Shown here in pieces: positions 16,956-25,623 of a DNA stretch of 64,000 nt. The stretch's first letter is position 1; each line of letters starts with the position of its first letter. The DNA comes from Pseudonocardia humida (GTDB taxonomy: Bacteria; Actinomycetota; Actinomycetes; Mycobacteriales; Pseudonocardiaceae). Under the pieces are notes generated by a model, which saw nothing but the letters and a program-made list of their open reading frames with translations, made no database searches and had not been told where the DNA came from. The stretch spans positions 1 to 64,000 of the forward strand of contig NZ_JAGSOV010000003.1 in the NCBI RefSeq assembly GCF_023898865.1, given 5' to 3'. Both the position numbers and the translations under genes were made by a program.

Positions 16956-17310
16956 GGTGGTGCTCCGGTCTGCGGTGCTGATCGTCCGCGGGCGGCGGAC
17001 GTCCGGGATCCCTCGTGTGGCCGCGACCCGCTTCCCGGGAGATCCCGGTGCCGGCCGGGAAGGGGTCAGCCTCGGGCGCCGTCGGTGATCGACAGGACGA
17101 TCAGGGCAGGCCGCGGCGCCGCTGCTGCATCTGCAGCCAGCGGTGCGCAGAACGCGACCGGCCGGAACACCCGCACAGCGTCGGGCCCGTGGGCCGCCGC
17201 GGGCAACTTCTTTTCACCGGATCACCGGTGCACCGATGAGTCGTCGCCGCGGCCGTCGTTACACGTGCGACGGTGGCGGACCGCCGCCGCACGAGGATCG
17301 GAGAGAGCGC
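16956..17310. other. 355-bp divergent intergenic region
   Basis: The space between the EF-Tu paralogue and the VOC gene has no convincing ORF or RNA gene. It contains an AT-richer patch near 17208-17235 with a CACCGGTG palindrome, and GGAGAGAG before the VOC start. Several G/C-rich inverted repeats (for example CTGCTGCATCTGCAG near 17123) could be leader structures, but I cannot assign a riboswitch or operator. Confidence 0.35.
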
Positions 17311-17727
17311 ATGGACTTCCGCATCGAGCTGGTGCTGATCCCGGTGAGCGACGTCGACCGGGCCAAGGCCTTCTACAGCCAGACGCTCGGCTTCGCCGTC
17401 GACGTCGACCACCGCGCGGGCGAGGAGTTCCGCGTCGTGCAGCTGACCCCGCCCGGCTCGGCCTGCTCGATCTCCATCGGGGTCGGCATCACCGACGCCG
17501 AGCCGGGGTCGGTCCGCGGCACGCACCTGGTGGTCCGCGACGTCGTCGCCGCCCGCGAGGAGCTGCTGGCGCGGGGCGCGGAGGTCGGCGAGGTCAAGCA
17601 CATGAGCGCGCAGGGCTGGCAGCCCGGCCCCGCCCCGGACCGCGCCGACTTCGCCTCCTTCGCCGACCTCGCCGACCCCGACGGCAACACCTGGGTGCTG
17701 CAGGAGAAGGGCCACGGCGGGTCGTGA
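17311..17727 (+). CDS. VOC-family (glyoxalase/bleomycin-resistance fold) protein
   Basis: A 138-residue single-domain vicinal-oxygen-chelate protein. The sequence starts MDFRIELVLIPVSDVDRAKAFYSQTLGF, the classic first beta-alpha-beta unit, and ends in the second module DLADPDGNTWVLQEKG. The ATG at 17311 is preceded by GGAGAGAG. Proteins of this length often act as dimers that bind or modify small molecules with a metal; no substrate can be read out. The stop overlaps the start of a sigma factor gene (GTGA), so the two are translationally coupled. VOC/ECF-sigma pairs of this type are known in actinobacteria. Confidence 0.9.
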   Translation: MDFRIELVLIPVSDVDRAKAFYSQTLGFAVDVDHRAGEEFRVVQLTPPGSACSISIGVGITDAEPGSVRGTHLVVRDVVAAREELLARGAEVGEVKHMSAQGWQPGPAPDRADFASFADLADPDGNTWVLQEKGHGGS

Positions 17728-18704
17728 CCGGCCCGGTGGTCGGTCCGGTCCTCGACGAGGCCGGCTTCCGCGAGCAGGTCGAGCGGCACCGCCGGGAGCT
17801 GCACGTGCACTGCTACCGGATGCTGGCCTCGTTCGACGAGGCCGAGGACGCCGTGCAGGAGGCGCTGCTCAACGCCTGGCGCCACCGCGACCGGTTCACC
17901 GGCGGCTCCGACGCGGAAGCCCCCGTGCGGGCGTGGCTCTACCGGATCGCGACCAACGTGTGCCTGGACGCGATCCGGGCCCGCGCCCGCCGCCCGCGGC
18001 GCGCGTCCTCCCCGGAGGTCTCCTGGCTGCAGCCCTACCCCGACACGCTGCTCGACGAGCTCGCCGCCCCCGACGACGGCCCCGACGCGGTGGCCGTGGC
18101 CAGGGAGACGATCGAGCTGGCGTTCCTGACCGCGCTGCAGGTGCTGCCGGCCCGCCAGCGCGCCGCGCTGCTGCTGCGCGACGTGCTGGACATGTCGGCC
18201 GCCGAGACCGCCGAGCTGCTGGGCACCAGCGTCCCCGCGGCCAACAGCGCGCTGCAGCGTGCCCGCGCCACCATGGCCCAGCACCTGCCGGCGCAGCGCA
18301 GCGGCTGGTCGGCGGGCGGGGCGCCGCTGTCGGCGCGGGAGCGCGAGCTGCTCGACCGGTTCGTCGACGCCCACCAGCGCGGCGACGCCACCGCCGCGCT
18401 GGCGGTCGCCGCGACCGACATCCGGATATCCATGCCCCCGTACCCGTACGTGTTCGAAGGCACCGACGGGCTCGCCACGCTGCTGGAGCGCGCGTTCGGC
18501 CCCGACCGCGAGGGCGACTGGCGCCTGCTGCCCACCGCGGTCAACCGGATGCCGGCCGCCGCGAGCTACCTGCGCCGCACGGGCGACACGGTGTTCCGCC
18601 CGTTCAAGCTCGACGTGCTGCGCGTCGAGGAGGGGTTGATCTCGGAGGTCACCACGTTCGGGCCGGAGCTGTTCGGCGCGCTGGGCCTGCCCGACCGGCT
18701 CTGA
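17724..18704 (+). CDS. ECF RNA polymerase sigma factor, SigG/SnoaL-tail type
   Basis: A 326-residue sigma-70 family protein of the long ECF group. Region 2 (HVHCYRMLASFDEAEDAVQEALLNAWRH, then WLYRIATNVCLDAIRAR) and region 4 (LPARQRAALLLRDVLDMSAAETAELLGTSVPAANSALQRARA) are intact. A C-terminal SnoaL-like domain (about 205-326, RELLDRFVDAHQRGDATAALAVA) replaces a separate anti-sigma factor, as in SigG/SigJ-type ECFs, where the tail modulates activity. The GTG start overlaps the VOC stop. The next gene is convergent with only three bases between stop codons. Confidence 0.93.
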   Translation: MTGPVVGPVLDEAGFREQVERHRRELHVHCYRMLASFDEAEDAVQEALLNAWRHRDRFTGGSDAEAPVRAWLYRIATNVCLDAIRARARRPRRASSPEVSWLQPYPDTLLDELAAPDDGPDAVAVARETIELAFLTALQVLPARQRAALLLRDVLDMSAAETAELLGTSVPAANSALQRARATMAQHLPAQRSGWSAGGAPLSARERELLDRFVDAHQRGDATAALAVAATDIRISMPPYPYVFEGTDGLATLLERAFGPDREGDWRLLPTAVNRMPAAASYLRRTGDTVFRPFKLDVLRVEEGLISEVTTFGPELFGALGLPDRL

Positions 18705-18707
18705 ACA

Positions 18708-19787
18708 TCACCGGATCCGGAGGACGTCGACGATGTGCGGGGTGTCCAGGAGGGTGTGCGGGGCGAAGGCGTGGTAGGCCCAGACGTGCACCCAGGCGTT
18801 GCCGGTACGCAGCGTCAGGAATGTCTTGATCATGCCGGGTCCGAGGTAGGTGAAGAACAGGAAGATCACCGAGAGGGCGGCTCCGTGCGGGGAGGTGAAC
18901 ACCGCCCAGGCGTCCCAGGCGTGCAGGCCGGTGTAGGTCAGCCCGCCCAGGAGCACGGTGGTGGTCGCCGAGCCGGTCAGCGTGAGGTAGCGCGGCACGA
19001 GGATCGCGTAGATGAAGACCATGGCGGGAAGGACCGCACCGGCGAGGTAGAGCGCGAAGGTGACGGCGGCGCCGAGGAGGAGCTGACCGGCCGGCAGGGT
19101 GAAGATCTCCGGCTGGACGGCGACGATCTGGAAGGTGGCCTCCAGCGCGAGCACGACGACGATCACCAGTAGATCGTTCTTCCGGTCGGTCGAGCGCAGG
19201 CCCAGCGCCCGCGCGGAGTACCGCCTGCCGAAGAAGATCAGCGGGAGGACGGCGAATACCACGAGGTTGTAGCCGGCCCAGGTGAGGACCTCGGCCGGCT
19301 CGAGCTGGGCGTGGGTGCCGTAGATCGTCCCCGCCAGGTGCAGGCCGAACGGGTGCCAGCCGGAGGACGTGGCCAGGAGGAACCCCCCGCCGAGAGCGAG
19401 GACCCCGTAGCCGAGGAGCAGGAGCGTCTCGCGCAGGGCGAGGGCACGATCCGGGGCGCGTGCGGCGATGTCGGGTAGCGTGCGGCGCCGGGTGATGACA
19501 TGGACCACCCCCATCAGGAGCAGCACCTGCAGGAGTGCCAGGTTGACCTCGAGGAGGTGCTCGACCGTCGACCTCTGCGTCCTGGCCGGCCAGTCGAAGG
19601 GCAGGGTCTCGCCGGCCGTCAGCCCGACCCAGCAGTTGGCGGCCACCCAGAGGGTGGCGGCCACCCGGACACTGGCGCGACCGGGCCCACGGGACCGGAG
19701 CGGACGCCCCGGTGTCGACGACTCCGGCCCGGCAGCCGCTCCCGCTCGCGCCGGTGCGATGCCCGGCAGCGGCCGGTTCCTGCTCAT
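18708..19787 (-). CDS. Polytopic membrane protein controlled by adjacent TetR
   Basis: A 359-residue protein with about eight hydrophobic segments after a basic 40-residue N-terminus (for example VEHLLEVNLALLQVLLLMGVVHVI, LLLLGYGVLALGGGFLLATS, VVFAVLPLIFFG). The last third (YTGLHAWDAW, then GPGMIKTFLTL and WVHVWAYHAF) recalls CPBP/Abi-type membrane proteins, but the catalytic Glu-Glu motif of CPBP proteases is not obvious, so I leave the function open. It is divergent from a TetR regulator across an 81-bp region carrying two identical palindromes. It is therefore the likely regulated target, perhaps a transporter or a membrane stress protein. Confidence 0.75.
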   Translation of the reverse strand: MSRNRPLPGIAPARAGAAAGPESSTPGRPLRSRGPGRASVRVAATLWVAANCWVGLTAGETLPFDWPARTQRSTVEHLLEVNLALLQVLLLMGVVHVITRRRTLPDIAARAPDRALALRETLLLLGYGVLALGGGFLLATSSGWHPFGLHLAGTIYGTHAQLEPAEVLTWAGYNLVVFAVLPLIFFGRRYSARALGLRSTDRKNDLLVIVVVLALEATFQIVAVQPEIFTLPAGQLLLGAAVTFALYLAGAVLPAMVFIYAILVPRYLTLTGSATTTVLLGGLTYTGLHAWDAWAVFTSPHGAALSVIFLFFTYLGPGMIKTFLTLRTGNAWVHVWAYHAFAPHTLLDTPHIVDVLRIR

Positions 19788-19812
19788 GGTCGTGCTCCCG
19801 TCGACCGCGTTA

Positions 19813-19830
19813 CTAGCACGACTGTGCTAG
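19813..19830. promoter_or_regulatory. TetR operator 1
   Basis: CTAGCAC-GACT-GTGCTAG, a palindrome with 7-bp arms, lies 26 bp upstream of the membrane-protein start. Its 16-bp core TAGCACGACTGTGCTA is repeated exactly 29 bp away. Position between divergent genes and exact duplication strongly suggest the binding site of the adjacent TetR protein. Confidence 0.8.
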
Positions 19831-19842
19831 ATACTGGCAACG

Positions 19843-19858
19843 TAGCACGACTGTGCTA
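19843..19858. promoter_or_regulatory. TetR operator 2
   Basis: A second exact copy of TAGCACGACTGTGCTA ends 10 bp before the GTG start of the tetR gene. Placement over the likely tetR ribosome-binding and promoter region suggests autorepression. Confidence 0.8.
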
Positions 19859-19868
19859 TGAAAGGCGG

Positions 19869-20483
19869 GTGCCGCGGGTGGTGGATCCGGTCGAGCGCAG
19901 GAGGCACCTGGCCGAGGCGGTGTGGCGGGTGGTCCGACGCGAAGGGCTGGAGCGCGCCTCGGTGCGGGAGGTCGCCCGTGAGGCCGGGGTGTCGATGGGC
20001 TCGCTGCGGCACTACTTCGACGACCAGTCCGAACTGCTGACCTTCGCCATGCGGATGGTCATCGAGCGGGTCGAGCACCGCGTGGCCGTGCTGCAGGTAC
20101 CCGACGACCCCCGCCTCGCGGCGGGACGCGTGCTCGCCGAGCTGCTGCCGTTGGATCCCGAGCGCCGGGCGGAGAACGAGGTCTGGCTCGCCTTCACCGC
20201 CCGCGCGCTCGTAGACCCCCAACTGCGGGCGCTGCGCGACGAGGCCTACGACCTCCTGCGCAACGCGTGCCGGCGATGGGTCCGCGTGCTCCTCCCGACA
20301 GGGACAACCGAGCCGGGCGTCGACCTGGAGACCGAGCGCTTGTTCGCGCTGCTGGACGGGCTCGCGGTGCACGCCGCCATGCGCCCGGAGCAGAGCAGCG
20401 CCGAGGGGCTGCTCGCAGTGCTGCACCACCACCTGGACCAGATCACCGCGTCCCCGCGTCCTGCGCCGGAGGGCCTGCTGTGA
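19869..20483 (+). CDS. TetR-family transcriptional regulator
   Basis: A 204-residue repressor. The N-terminal DNA-binding domain reads RRHLAEAVWRVVRREGLERASVREVAREAGVSMGSLRHYF, with a clear helix-turn-helix at about residues 28-48. The C-terminal ligand-binding domain is all-helical, resembling the BetI/TetR_C_6 group (AENEVWLAFTARALVDPQLRALRDEAY). The GTG at 19869 is chosen because it begins just after the second operator copy and before conserved DPVERRRHLAEA. It is divergent from the membrane-protein gene and probably represses both it and itself through the two palindromes. Confidence 0.92.
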   Translation: MPRVVDPVERRRHLAEAVWRVVRREGLERASVREVAREAGVSMGSLRHYFDDQSELLTFAMRMVIERVEHRVAVLQVPDDPRLAAGRVLAELLPLDPERRAENEVWLAFTARALVDPQLRALRDEAYDLLRNACRRWVRVLLPTGTTEPGVDLETERLFALLDGLAVHAAMRPEQSSAEGLLAVLHHHLDQITASPRPAPEGLL

Positions 20484-20569
20484 CCTCCAGGTCGGGCGGG
20501 GCCGCAGACCACGAAGCAACGGGCCTAACTCGGTCGACGTCCCACCACCACCGCGGGGACACTCCCCGC

Positions 20570-21769
20570 GTGACGACGTCGTTCGCCCTGCGCCGGGCCA
20601 CCAGCAAGGACCTCGCCGCCATGGCCGAGGCGGACGGTCGTGCCTTCGGCGTCCACTACACCGACTCCGACCTGCAGGAGATCGAGTCGGTGCTGGACCC
20701 GGACCGGTTCTGGCTGGCCGTCGACACCGACGACGCGATCGTCGGCGTCACGGGGGCGTTCGACCTCCACGTCACGGTGCCCGGTGGAGCCGTGCTGCCG
20801 ATGCCCGGCGTCACCTGGGTGTCGGTGGCCCTGACCCACCGCCGCCGCGGCGTGCTGCGCGCCCTGCTCACCGAGCAGCACCGCGAGTTCGTCGAGCAGG
20901 GCCATGCGCTGTGCGGGCTCACCGCCAGCGAGGGCGCGATCTACGGCCGGTTCGGCTACGGCCCGACCACCGCGAACCGCTCGGTGGAGATCGACCGCAG
21001 GCGCGCGGTGCTGCGCGCCGACCTGCCCGACACCGGCGGGGTCCGCCAGGCCGGCACCGAGGAGGTCCGCGAGCTCGCCCCGGAGCTGCACCGCAGGTGG
21101 GCGGCGGGTGTGCCCGGCGCGGTGCACCGCGGGCCGGCCCAGTGGACGCCGCAGCTCGCCGACCACGAGCACCGCCGGGGCGGGGCCACGGCGCTGTTCC
21201 ACCTGGTCCACCCCGACGGCTACGCCTCCTACCGCCGGCTGCACTCCGAGCGGGCCGCCGTGGTCACCGAGGTGGTGGCCACCACGGCGCAGGCCCACCG
21301 CGAGCTGTGGCGCGCCCTGCTGGCGATGGACCTCGTCGAGACGGTCCGCTGCCGCGCCCTGGCCCTCGACGACCCGCTGCCGCTGCTGCTGACAGACCCG
21401 CGCCAGGTCCGCACCACGGGCCTCCACGACGGCATGTGGACCCGGGCGCTGGACGTGCCCGCCCTGCTGTCGGCGCGCCGCTACGGCATCGAGATCGACG
21501 CCGTGCTCGACGTGGGCGACCCGTTCCTCGACCGGGGCGGGCGGTTCCGGTTGCGCGGCGGGCCCGACGGCGCCACCTGCGAGCCGACGACGGCCCCCGC
21601 CGACGTGCGCGTCGACGCGACCGCGCTGGGCCCGCTGGTGCTGGGCGGGCAGCGCACCCGGCCGCTGGCCGGGGCCGGGCTGCTCACCGCCGACGACCCG
21701 GCGCTGCTGCACCGGATCGACCTCGCCTTCCTGACCGACCGGCTCCCGGTGCACGGCACCGAGTTCTGA
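20570..21769 (+). CDS. Eis-family GNAT acetyltransferase
   Basis: A 399-residue tripartite acetyltransferase: a GNAT domain (about 1-140, with VSVALTHRRRGVLRALLTEQHREFVEQG as the acetyl-CoA loop), a second degenerate GNAT domain and a C-terminal SCP2-like domain. The chain ends in Phe (GTEF), as in Mycobacterium tuberculosis Eis, where the C-terminal Phe carboxylate takes part in catalysis. LTASEGAIYGRFGYG is a typical Eis block. Family members acetylate amines on aminoglycosides, peptides or proteins; the native substrate is unknown. The GTG at 20570 (TTSFALRRAT) is the best start. It follows tetR by 86 bp on the same strand. Confidence 0.9.
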   Translation: MTTSFALRRATSKDLAAMAEADGRAFGVHYTDSDLQEIESVLDPDRFWLAVDTDDAIVGVTGAFDLHVTVPGGAVLPMPGVTWVSVALTHRRRGVLRALLTEQHREFVEQGHALCGLTASEGAIYGRFGYGPTTANRSVEIDRRRAVLRADLPDTGGVRQAGTEEVRELAPELHRRWAAGVPGAVHRGPAQWTPQLADHEHRRGGATALFHLVHPDGYASYRRLHSERAAVVTEVVATTAQAHRELWRALLAMDLVETVRCRALALDDPLPLLLTDPRQVRTTGLHDGMWTRALDVPALLSARRYGIEIDAVLDVGDPFLDRGGRFRLRGGPDGATCEPTTAPADVRVDATALGPLVLGGQRTRPLAGAGLLTADDPALLHRIDLAFLTDRLPVHGTEF

Positions 21770-21911
21770 TCGCCGAGATCGGTCCGAGGACCACGAGCGC
21801 ACGGCCAGGGCGGCCCGGCGCCGACCCGGAGGCGGCAGCAGCGGCGCGGCCCTGGTCCGGCCCGCGCGGGTTCGTGGTTGGCCGACCCGGGCGAACGGGT
21901 AGAAGCCGGGC

Positions 21912-22883
21912 ATGACCCGCTTCGCCTGGCACGCCTCCCACGAACAGGTTCCACCCGACACCCTGCTGGCCGCGGCCCGGAAGGCCGAGCAGGTCGGGTT
22001 CGACGGCGCCATGTCGTCGGACCACTTCTCGCCCTGGAGCGAGCGCCAGGGCCAGTCGGGGTTCGCGTGGACCTGGCTCGGCGCCGCGATGCAGGCCACC
22101 TCGCTGCCCTTCGGCGTGGTCAACGCGCCCGGCCAGCGCTACCACCCGGCGATCATCGCGCAGGCCATCGGCACCCTCGGGGTGCTCTACCCGGGCCGCT
22201 TCTGGGCCGCGCTGGGCAGCGGCGAGGCCAGCAACGAGCACATCACCGGGGCGCCCTGGCCGCGCAAGGAGGTCCGCAACGCCCGCCTGCGCGAGTGCGT
22301 CGACATCATCCGCGCCCTGCTGCGCGGCGAGGAGGTCAGCCACGACGGGCTGGTGACCGTCGACCGGGCCCGCGTGTGGACCCGCCCGCCGGAGCCGCCG
22401 CCGCTGGTCGGCGCGGCGGTCAGCGTGGAGACCGCGCGCTGGTGCGCCGAGTGGGCCGACGGCCTGATCACCGTCAACGCGCCGGTCGAGCACCTGCGCA
22501 AGATGATCGACGCCTACCGCGACGCGGGCGGGCGCGGTGAGCTGCACCTGCAGGCGCACCTGAGCTGGGCCCCCGAGCAGGAGCGCGCCGAGCAGCTGGC
22601 GCACCACCAGTGGCGCAGCAACGTCTTCCCGCCGCCTGCCTGCTGGGACATCGACAGCGCCGAGACCTTCGACGCGGCGTCCCAGGACGTGCCGCTGTCG
22701 ACGGTGGCCCAGAGCGTGCACATCTCCAGCGACCTCGGTCAGCACGCCGCCACCCTCGCCGAGTACGCCGAGCTGGGCTTCGACGAGATCGCCCTGCACC
22801 ACGTCGGGGTCGAGCAGGACGAGTTCCTCGACGCCTTCGGCAACTCGGTGCTCCCGCAGCTCCGCGAGAAGGTGCCCGCGTGA
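21912..22883 (+). CDS. LLM-class flavin oxidoreductase, TIGR03885 type
   Basis: A 323-residue luciferase-like TIM-barrel flavoprotein. Blocks include FAWHASHEQVPPDTLLAAARKAEQVGFDGAMSSDHF, RYHPAIIAQAIGTLGVLYPGRFWAALGSGE and RNARLRECVDIIRALLRGE. The ASHEQ start and the DHFSPW block match what I recall of the TIGR03885 group, described as probably FMN rather than F420 dependent. It overlaps the following GH13 gene by GTGA and is clearly co-translated with it, a pairing that suggests a joint role in a saccharide-related pathway. The reaction is not known. Confidence 0.88.
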   Translation: MTRFAWHASHEQVPPDTLLAAARKAEQVGFDGAMSSDHFSPWSERQGQSGFAWTWLGAAMQATSLPFGVVNAPGQRYHPAIIAQAIGTLGVLYPGRFWAALGSGEASNEHITGAPWPRKEVRNARLRECVDIIRALLRGEEVSHDGLVTVDRARVWTRPPEPPPLVGAAVSVETARWCAEWADGLITVNAPVEHLRKMIDAYRDAGGRGELHLQAHLSWAPEQERAEQLAHHQWRSNVFPPPACWDIDSAETFDAASQDVPLSTVAQSVHISSDLGQHAATLAEYAELGFDEIALHHVGVEQDEFLDAFGNSVLPQLREKVPA

Positions 22884-24487
22884 AGCTGACCCGCACCGCC
22901 GACCTGTGGTGGAAGAACGCGGTCTTCTACTGCCTGGACATCGAGACCTTCGCCAGCTCGACCGGCTCGGACCGCGGTGACATCCGCGGGCTGATCCAGC
23001 ACATCGACCACCTGCACCGGCTGGGCGTCACCTGCCTGTGGCTGATGCCCTTCTACCCCACCCCGGACCGCGACGACGGCTACGACATCACCGACTTCTA
23101 CGGCGTCGACCCGCGGCTGGGCACCCACGGCGACATGGTCGAGCTGATCCGCACCGCCCGCGACCGGGGCATGCGGGTGATCGCCGACCTGGTGGTCAAC
23201 CACACCTCCGCCGAGCACCCGTGGTTCAAGGAGTCGCGCAGCAGCCGCGAGTCCCCCAGGCGCGACTGGTACGTCTGGCAGGACGAGCCCCCCACCGACG
23301 GCCCGCAGGGGGTGGTCTTCCCCGACCAGGAGACCTCCCTGTGGGAGTACGACAAGAAGACCAAGCAGTACTACCTGCACCGGTTCTACAAGCACCAGCC
23401 CGACCTGAACGTGGCCAACCCCGAGGTCCGCGACGAGATCGCCCGGATCATCGGGTTCTGGATGGAGCTGGGGCTGTCCGGGTTCCGGGTGGACGCGGTG
23501 CCGTTCCTGCTGGAGACCTCGGGCCAGGACGACAAGGACTCGCTGCCCGACCCGCACGACTACCTGGCCGACCTGCGCTCGTTCATGACCCGGCGCAACG
23601 GCGAGGCGGTGCTGCTCGGCGAGGTCAACCTGCCCTACCCCGACCTCATGCCGTTCTTCGGCGGGGTCGACGGCGGCAACACCCCCAGCGAGCTCACGAT
23701 GTGCTTCGACTTCGTCGGGATGCAGCAGATGTACCTGGCGCTGGCCCGCGGCGACGCCGAGCCGCTGGCCGAGGCGCTGCGCCAGCGGCCGGCTCCGCCC
23801 GCCGACGGGCACTGGGCCACGTTCGTGCGCAACCACGACGAGCTGACCCTGGACAAGCTGACCGAGTCGCAGCGCAAGGAGGTCTTCGACGCCTTCGGGC
23901 CCGACGAGGACATGCAGCTCTACGGCCGCGGGCTGCGCAGGCGCCTGCCCGGCATGCTCAACGGGGACGAGCAGCACATCCGGATGGTCTACAGCCTGCT
24001 GTTCTCGCTGCCCGGCACGCCGGTGATGTTCTACGGCGAGGAAGTCGGAATGGTCGAGAACCTGGAGCTGCCGGGCCGGTTCGCGGTGCGCTCGGACATG
24101 GACTGGGCCGCCGTGCGGCGCCAGCGCGCCGAGCCCGACTCCCTGCTGGCCTGGTTCCGGCTGCTGATCGACCGCTACCGCGACTGCCCCGAGCTGGCCT
24201 GGGGCGGCTACGAGGTCCTCGACCCCGGCCCGAAGGCCCGCTCGGTGCTGGCGCACCGCTGCGACGCCGACGACGCCTCGCTGATCGCGCTGCACAACCT
24301 GGCCGACCAGAAGGCGACCGCGGAGCTGCTGCTCACCGGGCTGGCCGGCCGCGAGTTGCACGACGTGCTCGACCCGCGCGCCGACCCGGTCCCCGTCGAC
24401 GACGAGGGCCGCATCGCCGTGGAGCTCGGCGGGCACGGCTGCCGCTGGCTGCGGGCGGGCTCGGGACCGGAGGGCGGCGCGGGCTGA
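22880..24487 (+). CDS. GH13 alpha-amylase-family protein, trehalose-synthase-like
   Basis: A 535-residue GH13 enzyme. The (beta/alpha)8 signatures are complete: VIADLVVNH, GFRVDAVPF (nucleophile Asp about 205), LLGEVNLP (acid/base Glu about 248) and VRNHDELTL (transition-state Asp about 320). The overall pattern, WKNAVFYCLDIETF and YYLHRFYKHQPDLN, is closest to trehalose synthase and isomaltulose-type subfamilies acting on alpha-glucosides in the cytosol; there is no signal peptide. The C-terminal domain is short and no maltokinase is fused. It is translationally coupled to the upstream LLM oxidoreductase. Whether it makes trehalose or hydrolyses another glucoside cannot be decided. Confidence 0.88.
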   Translation: MKLTRTADLWWKNAVFYCLDIETFASSTGSDRGDIRGLIQHIDHLHRLGVTCLWLMPFYPTPDRDDGYDITDFYGVDPRLGTHGDMVELIRTARDRGMRVIADLVVNHTSAEHPWFKESRSSRESPRRDWYVWQDEPPTDGPQGVVFPDQETSLWEYDKKTKQYYLHRFYKHQPDLNVANPEVRDEIARIIGFWMELGLSGFRVDAVPFLLETSGQDDKDSLPDPHDYLADLRSFMTRRNGEAVLLGEVNLPYPDLMPFFGGVDGGNTPSELTMCFDFVGMQQMYLALARGDAEPLAEALRQRPAPPADGHWATFVRNHDELTLDKLTESQRKEVFDAFGPDEDMQLYGRGLRRRLPGMLNGDEQHIRMVYSLLFSLPGTPVMFYGEEVGMVENLELPGRFAVRSDMDWAAVRRQRAEPDSLLAWFRLLIDRYRDCPELAWGGYEVLDPGPKARSVLAHRCDADDASLIALHNLADQKATAELLLTGLAGRELHDVLDPRADPVPVDDEGRIAVELGGHGCRWLRAGSGPEGGAG

Positions 24488-24624
24488 CGCACTCCCGGGC
24501 GCGGCGCCCGACGACCACCTGGGGGCGGTGGGCCGGCCGGAGTCCACCGCCGCGATCGTGAGGTTCCTGGGGCGTGAGTCGGCCCCGCCGTCGCTCGGTG
24601 TCACGGCGAGTTGGGCCGAAGGGG

Positions 24625-24652
24625 TTTCAGGACGCCGCGCGTCGGTGATAAT
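24625..24652 (+). promoter_or_regulatory. Possible sigma-70-type promoter
   Basis: TTTCAG (24625-24630) and GATAAT (24647-24652) with a 16-bp spacer lie about 50 bp before the VTT-protein ATG. The -10 is good for such GC-rich DNA; the -35 is weak. Confidence 0.35.
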
Positions 24653-24700
24653 CCGGACGTCGGGGTCTCGATCGGGGAGCCGACGTCGGGGAGGCAGCCG

Positions 24701-25450
24701 ATGGCACGTTGGGCTCGGCCCGCGTTGCTGGTGGTGCTGGTCGTGGCCGGCGCCGTGCTCGCGCTGACCGTCGGCGTCCCGCCGCTGTCGGAGATCCAGG
24801 CCTGGGTGCGGTCCGCCGGGTGGGCGGGCCCGGTCCTCTACGCCGCGATCGCCGCCCTGGCCTCCCTGACGCCCGGCCCGGCCACGATGCTGACCGTCGG
24901 CTCCGGGGTGCTCTTCGGCTGGCCGGGCGGCGTCCCCGTCGCCCTGACCGCCTCGCTGACCAGCGCCCTGGTCAACTTCACGATGGCCAGGCTGCTGGGC
25001 CGGTCGACCGTGCAGGGGCTGGCCGGCGACCGGCTGGAGCGCCTGGACGCCGCGCTGCGCCGGCGCGGGGTGCTGGCGGTGATCGGCATCCGGCTGGTCC
25101 CGATGGCCCCCTTCGCGATCGTCAACGCCGCCTGCGGCCTGAGCGGCGTGCGCGTGCGCGACTACGTCCTCGGCTCCGCGTTCGGGCTGCTGCCGGGCAC
25201 GGTCACCTTCGTCGCGGTCGGTGCCTTCGGCACCTCCCCCGGCTCGCTGCCCTTCCTGGTCTCCCTCGGGGCGCTCGGCGTGCTCGTCGGCGGCGCCGCG
25301 CTGGCCGCCCGGCGCGGTCTGGTGATCGCGGCCCGGGTCGACCGGCCCGGCCGACCGGCGGGCGCCACCGCGATCATCCAGCCCGCCGCTGTCGAGGCCG
25401 CTGTCGACAGCGCGCCCGGGACCGCGCACATCGCCGACCACCGAGAGTGA
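24701..25450 (+). CDS. TVP38/TMEM64 (VTT/SNARE-associated) membrane protein
   Basis: A 249-residue inner-membrane protein of the DedA/VTT superfamily. Hydrophobic segments start at residue about 6 and recur to about 205. The VTT core is visible in LTPGPATMLTVGSGVLFGWPGGVPVALTAS, the RLVPMAPFAIVNAACGLSG block and FGLLPGTVTFVAVGAFG. Family members are linked to lipid scrambling or carrier-lipid recycling; the substrate here is unknown. The ATG at 24701 follows GGGAGGCAG. The C-terminal 40 residues are a hydrophilic Ala/Val-rich tail without known function. Confidence 0.88.
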   Translation: MARWARPALLVVLVVAGAVLALTVGVPPLSEIQAWVRSAGWAGPVLYAAIAALASLTPGPATMLTVGSGVLFGWPGGVPVALTASLTSALVNFTMARLLGRSTVQGLAGDRLERLDAALRRRGVLAVIGIRLVPMAPFAIVNAACGLSGVRVRDYVLGSAFGLLPGTVTFVAVGAFGTSPGSLPFLVSLGALGVLVGGAALAARRGLVIAARVDRPGRPAGATAIIQPAAVEAAVDSAPGTAHIADHRE

Positions 25451-25623
25451 TCATCCTCGGGGTTCCCGCCCCGGCCCTCACCCGATCGATGCAGGCAGGG
25501 AGTACGCTCGCGCCGACGGGTCCCTGACACGCGGAGTAGCGCTTCAGCTCCCCTGCGACGAGCTGCTCCGCGTCACGATCCAGGCCGTACCCGACGCGGA
25601 TCGACCGGGGGACGGAGGGCGCG

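Noticed and set aside
16956..17310. tRNA or riboswitch in the EF-Tu/VOC intergenic region
   Set aside because: No cloverleaf, anticodon arm or known aptamer core could be folded by eye; only short GC-rich inverted repeats are present.
18708..19787. CPBP-family membrane protease
   Set aside because: Topology and the HAW / HVWAYH segments are suggestive, but the EExxxR-type catalytic motif is not found, so it is left as an unclassified membrane protein.
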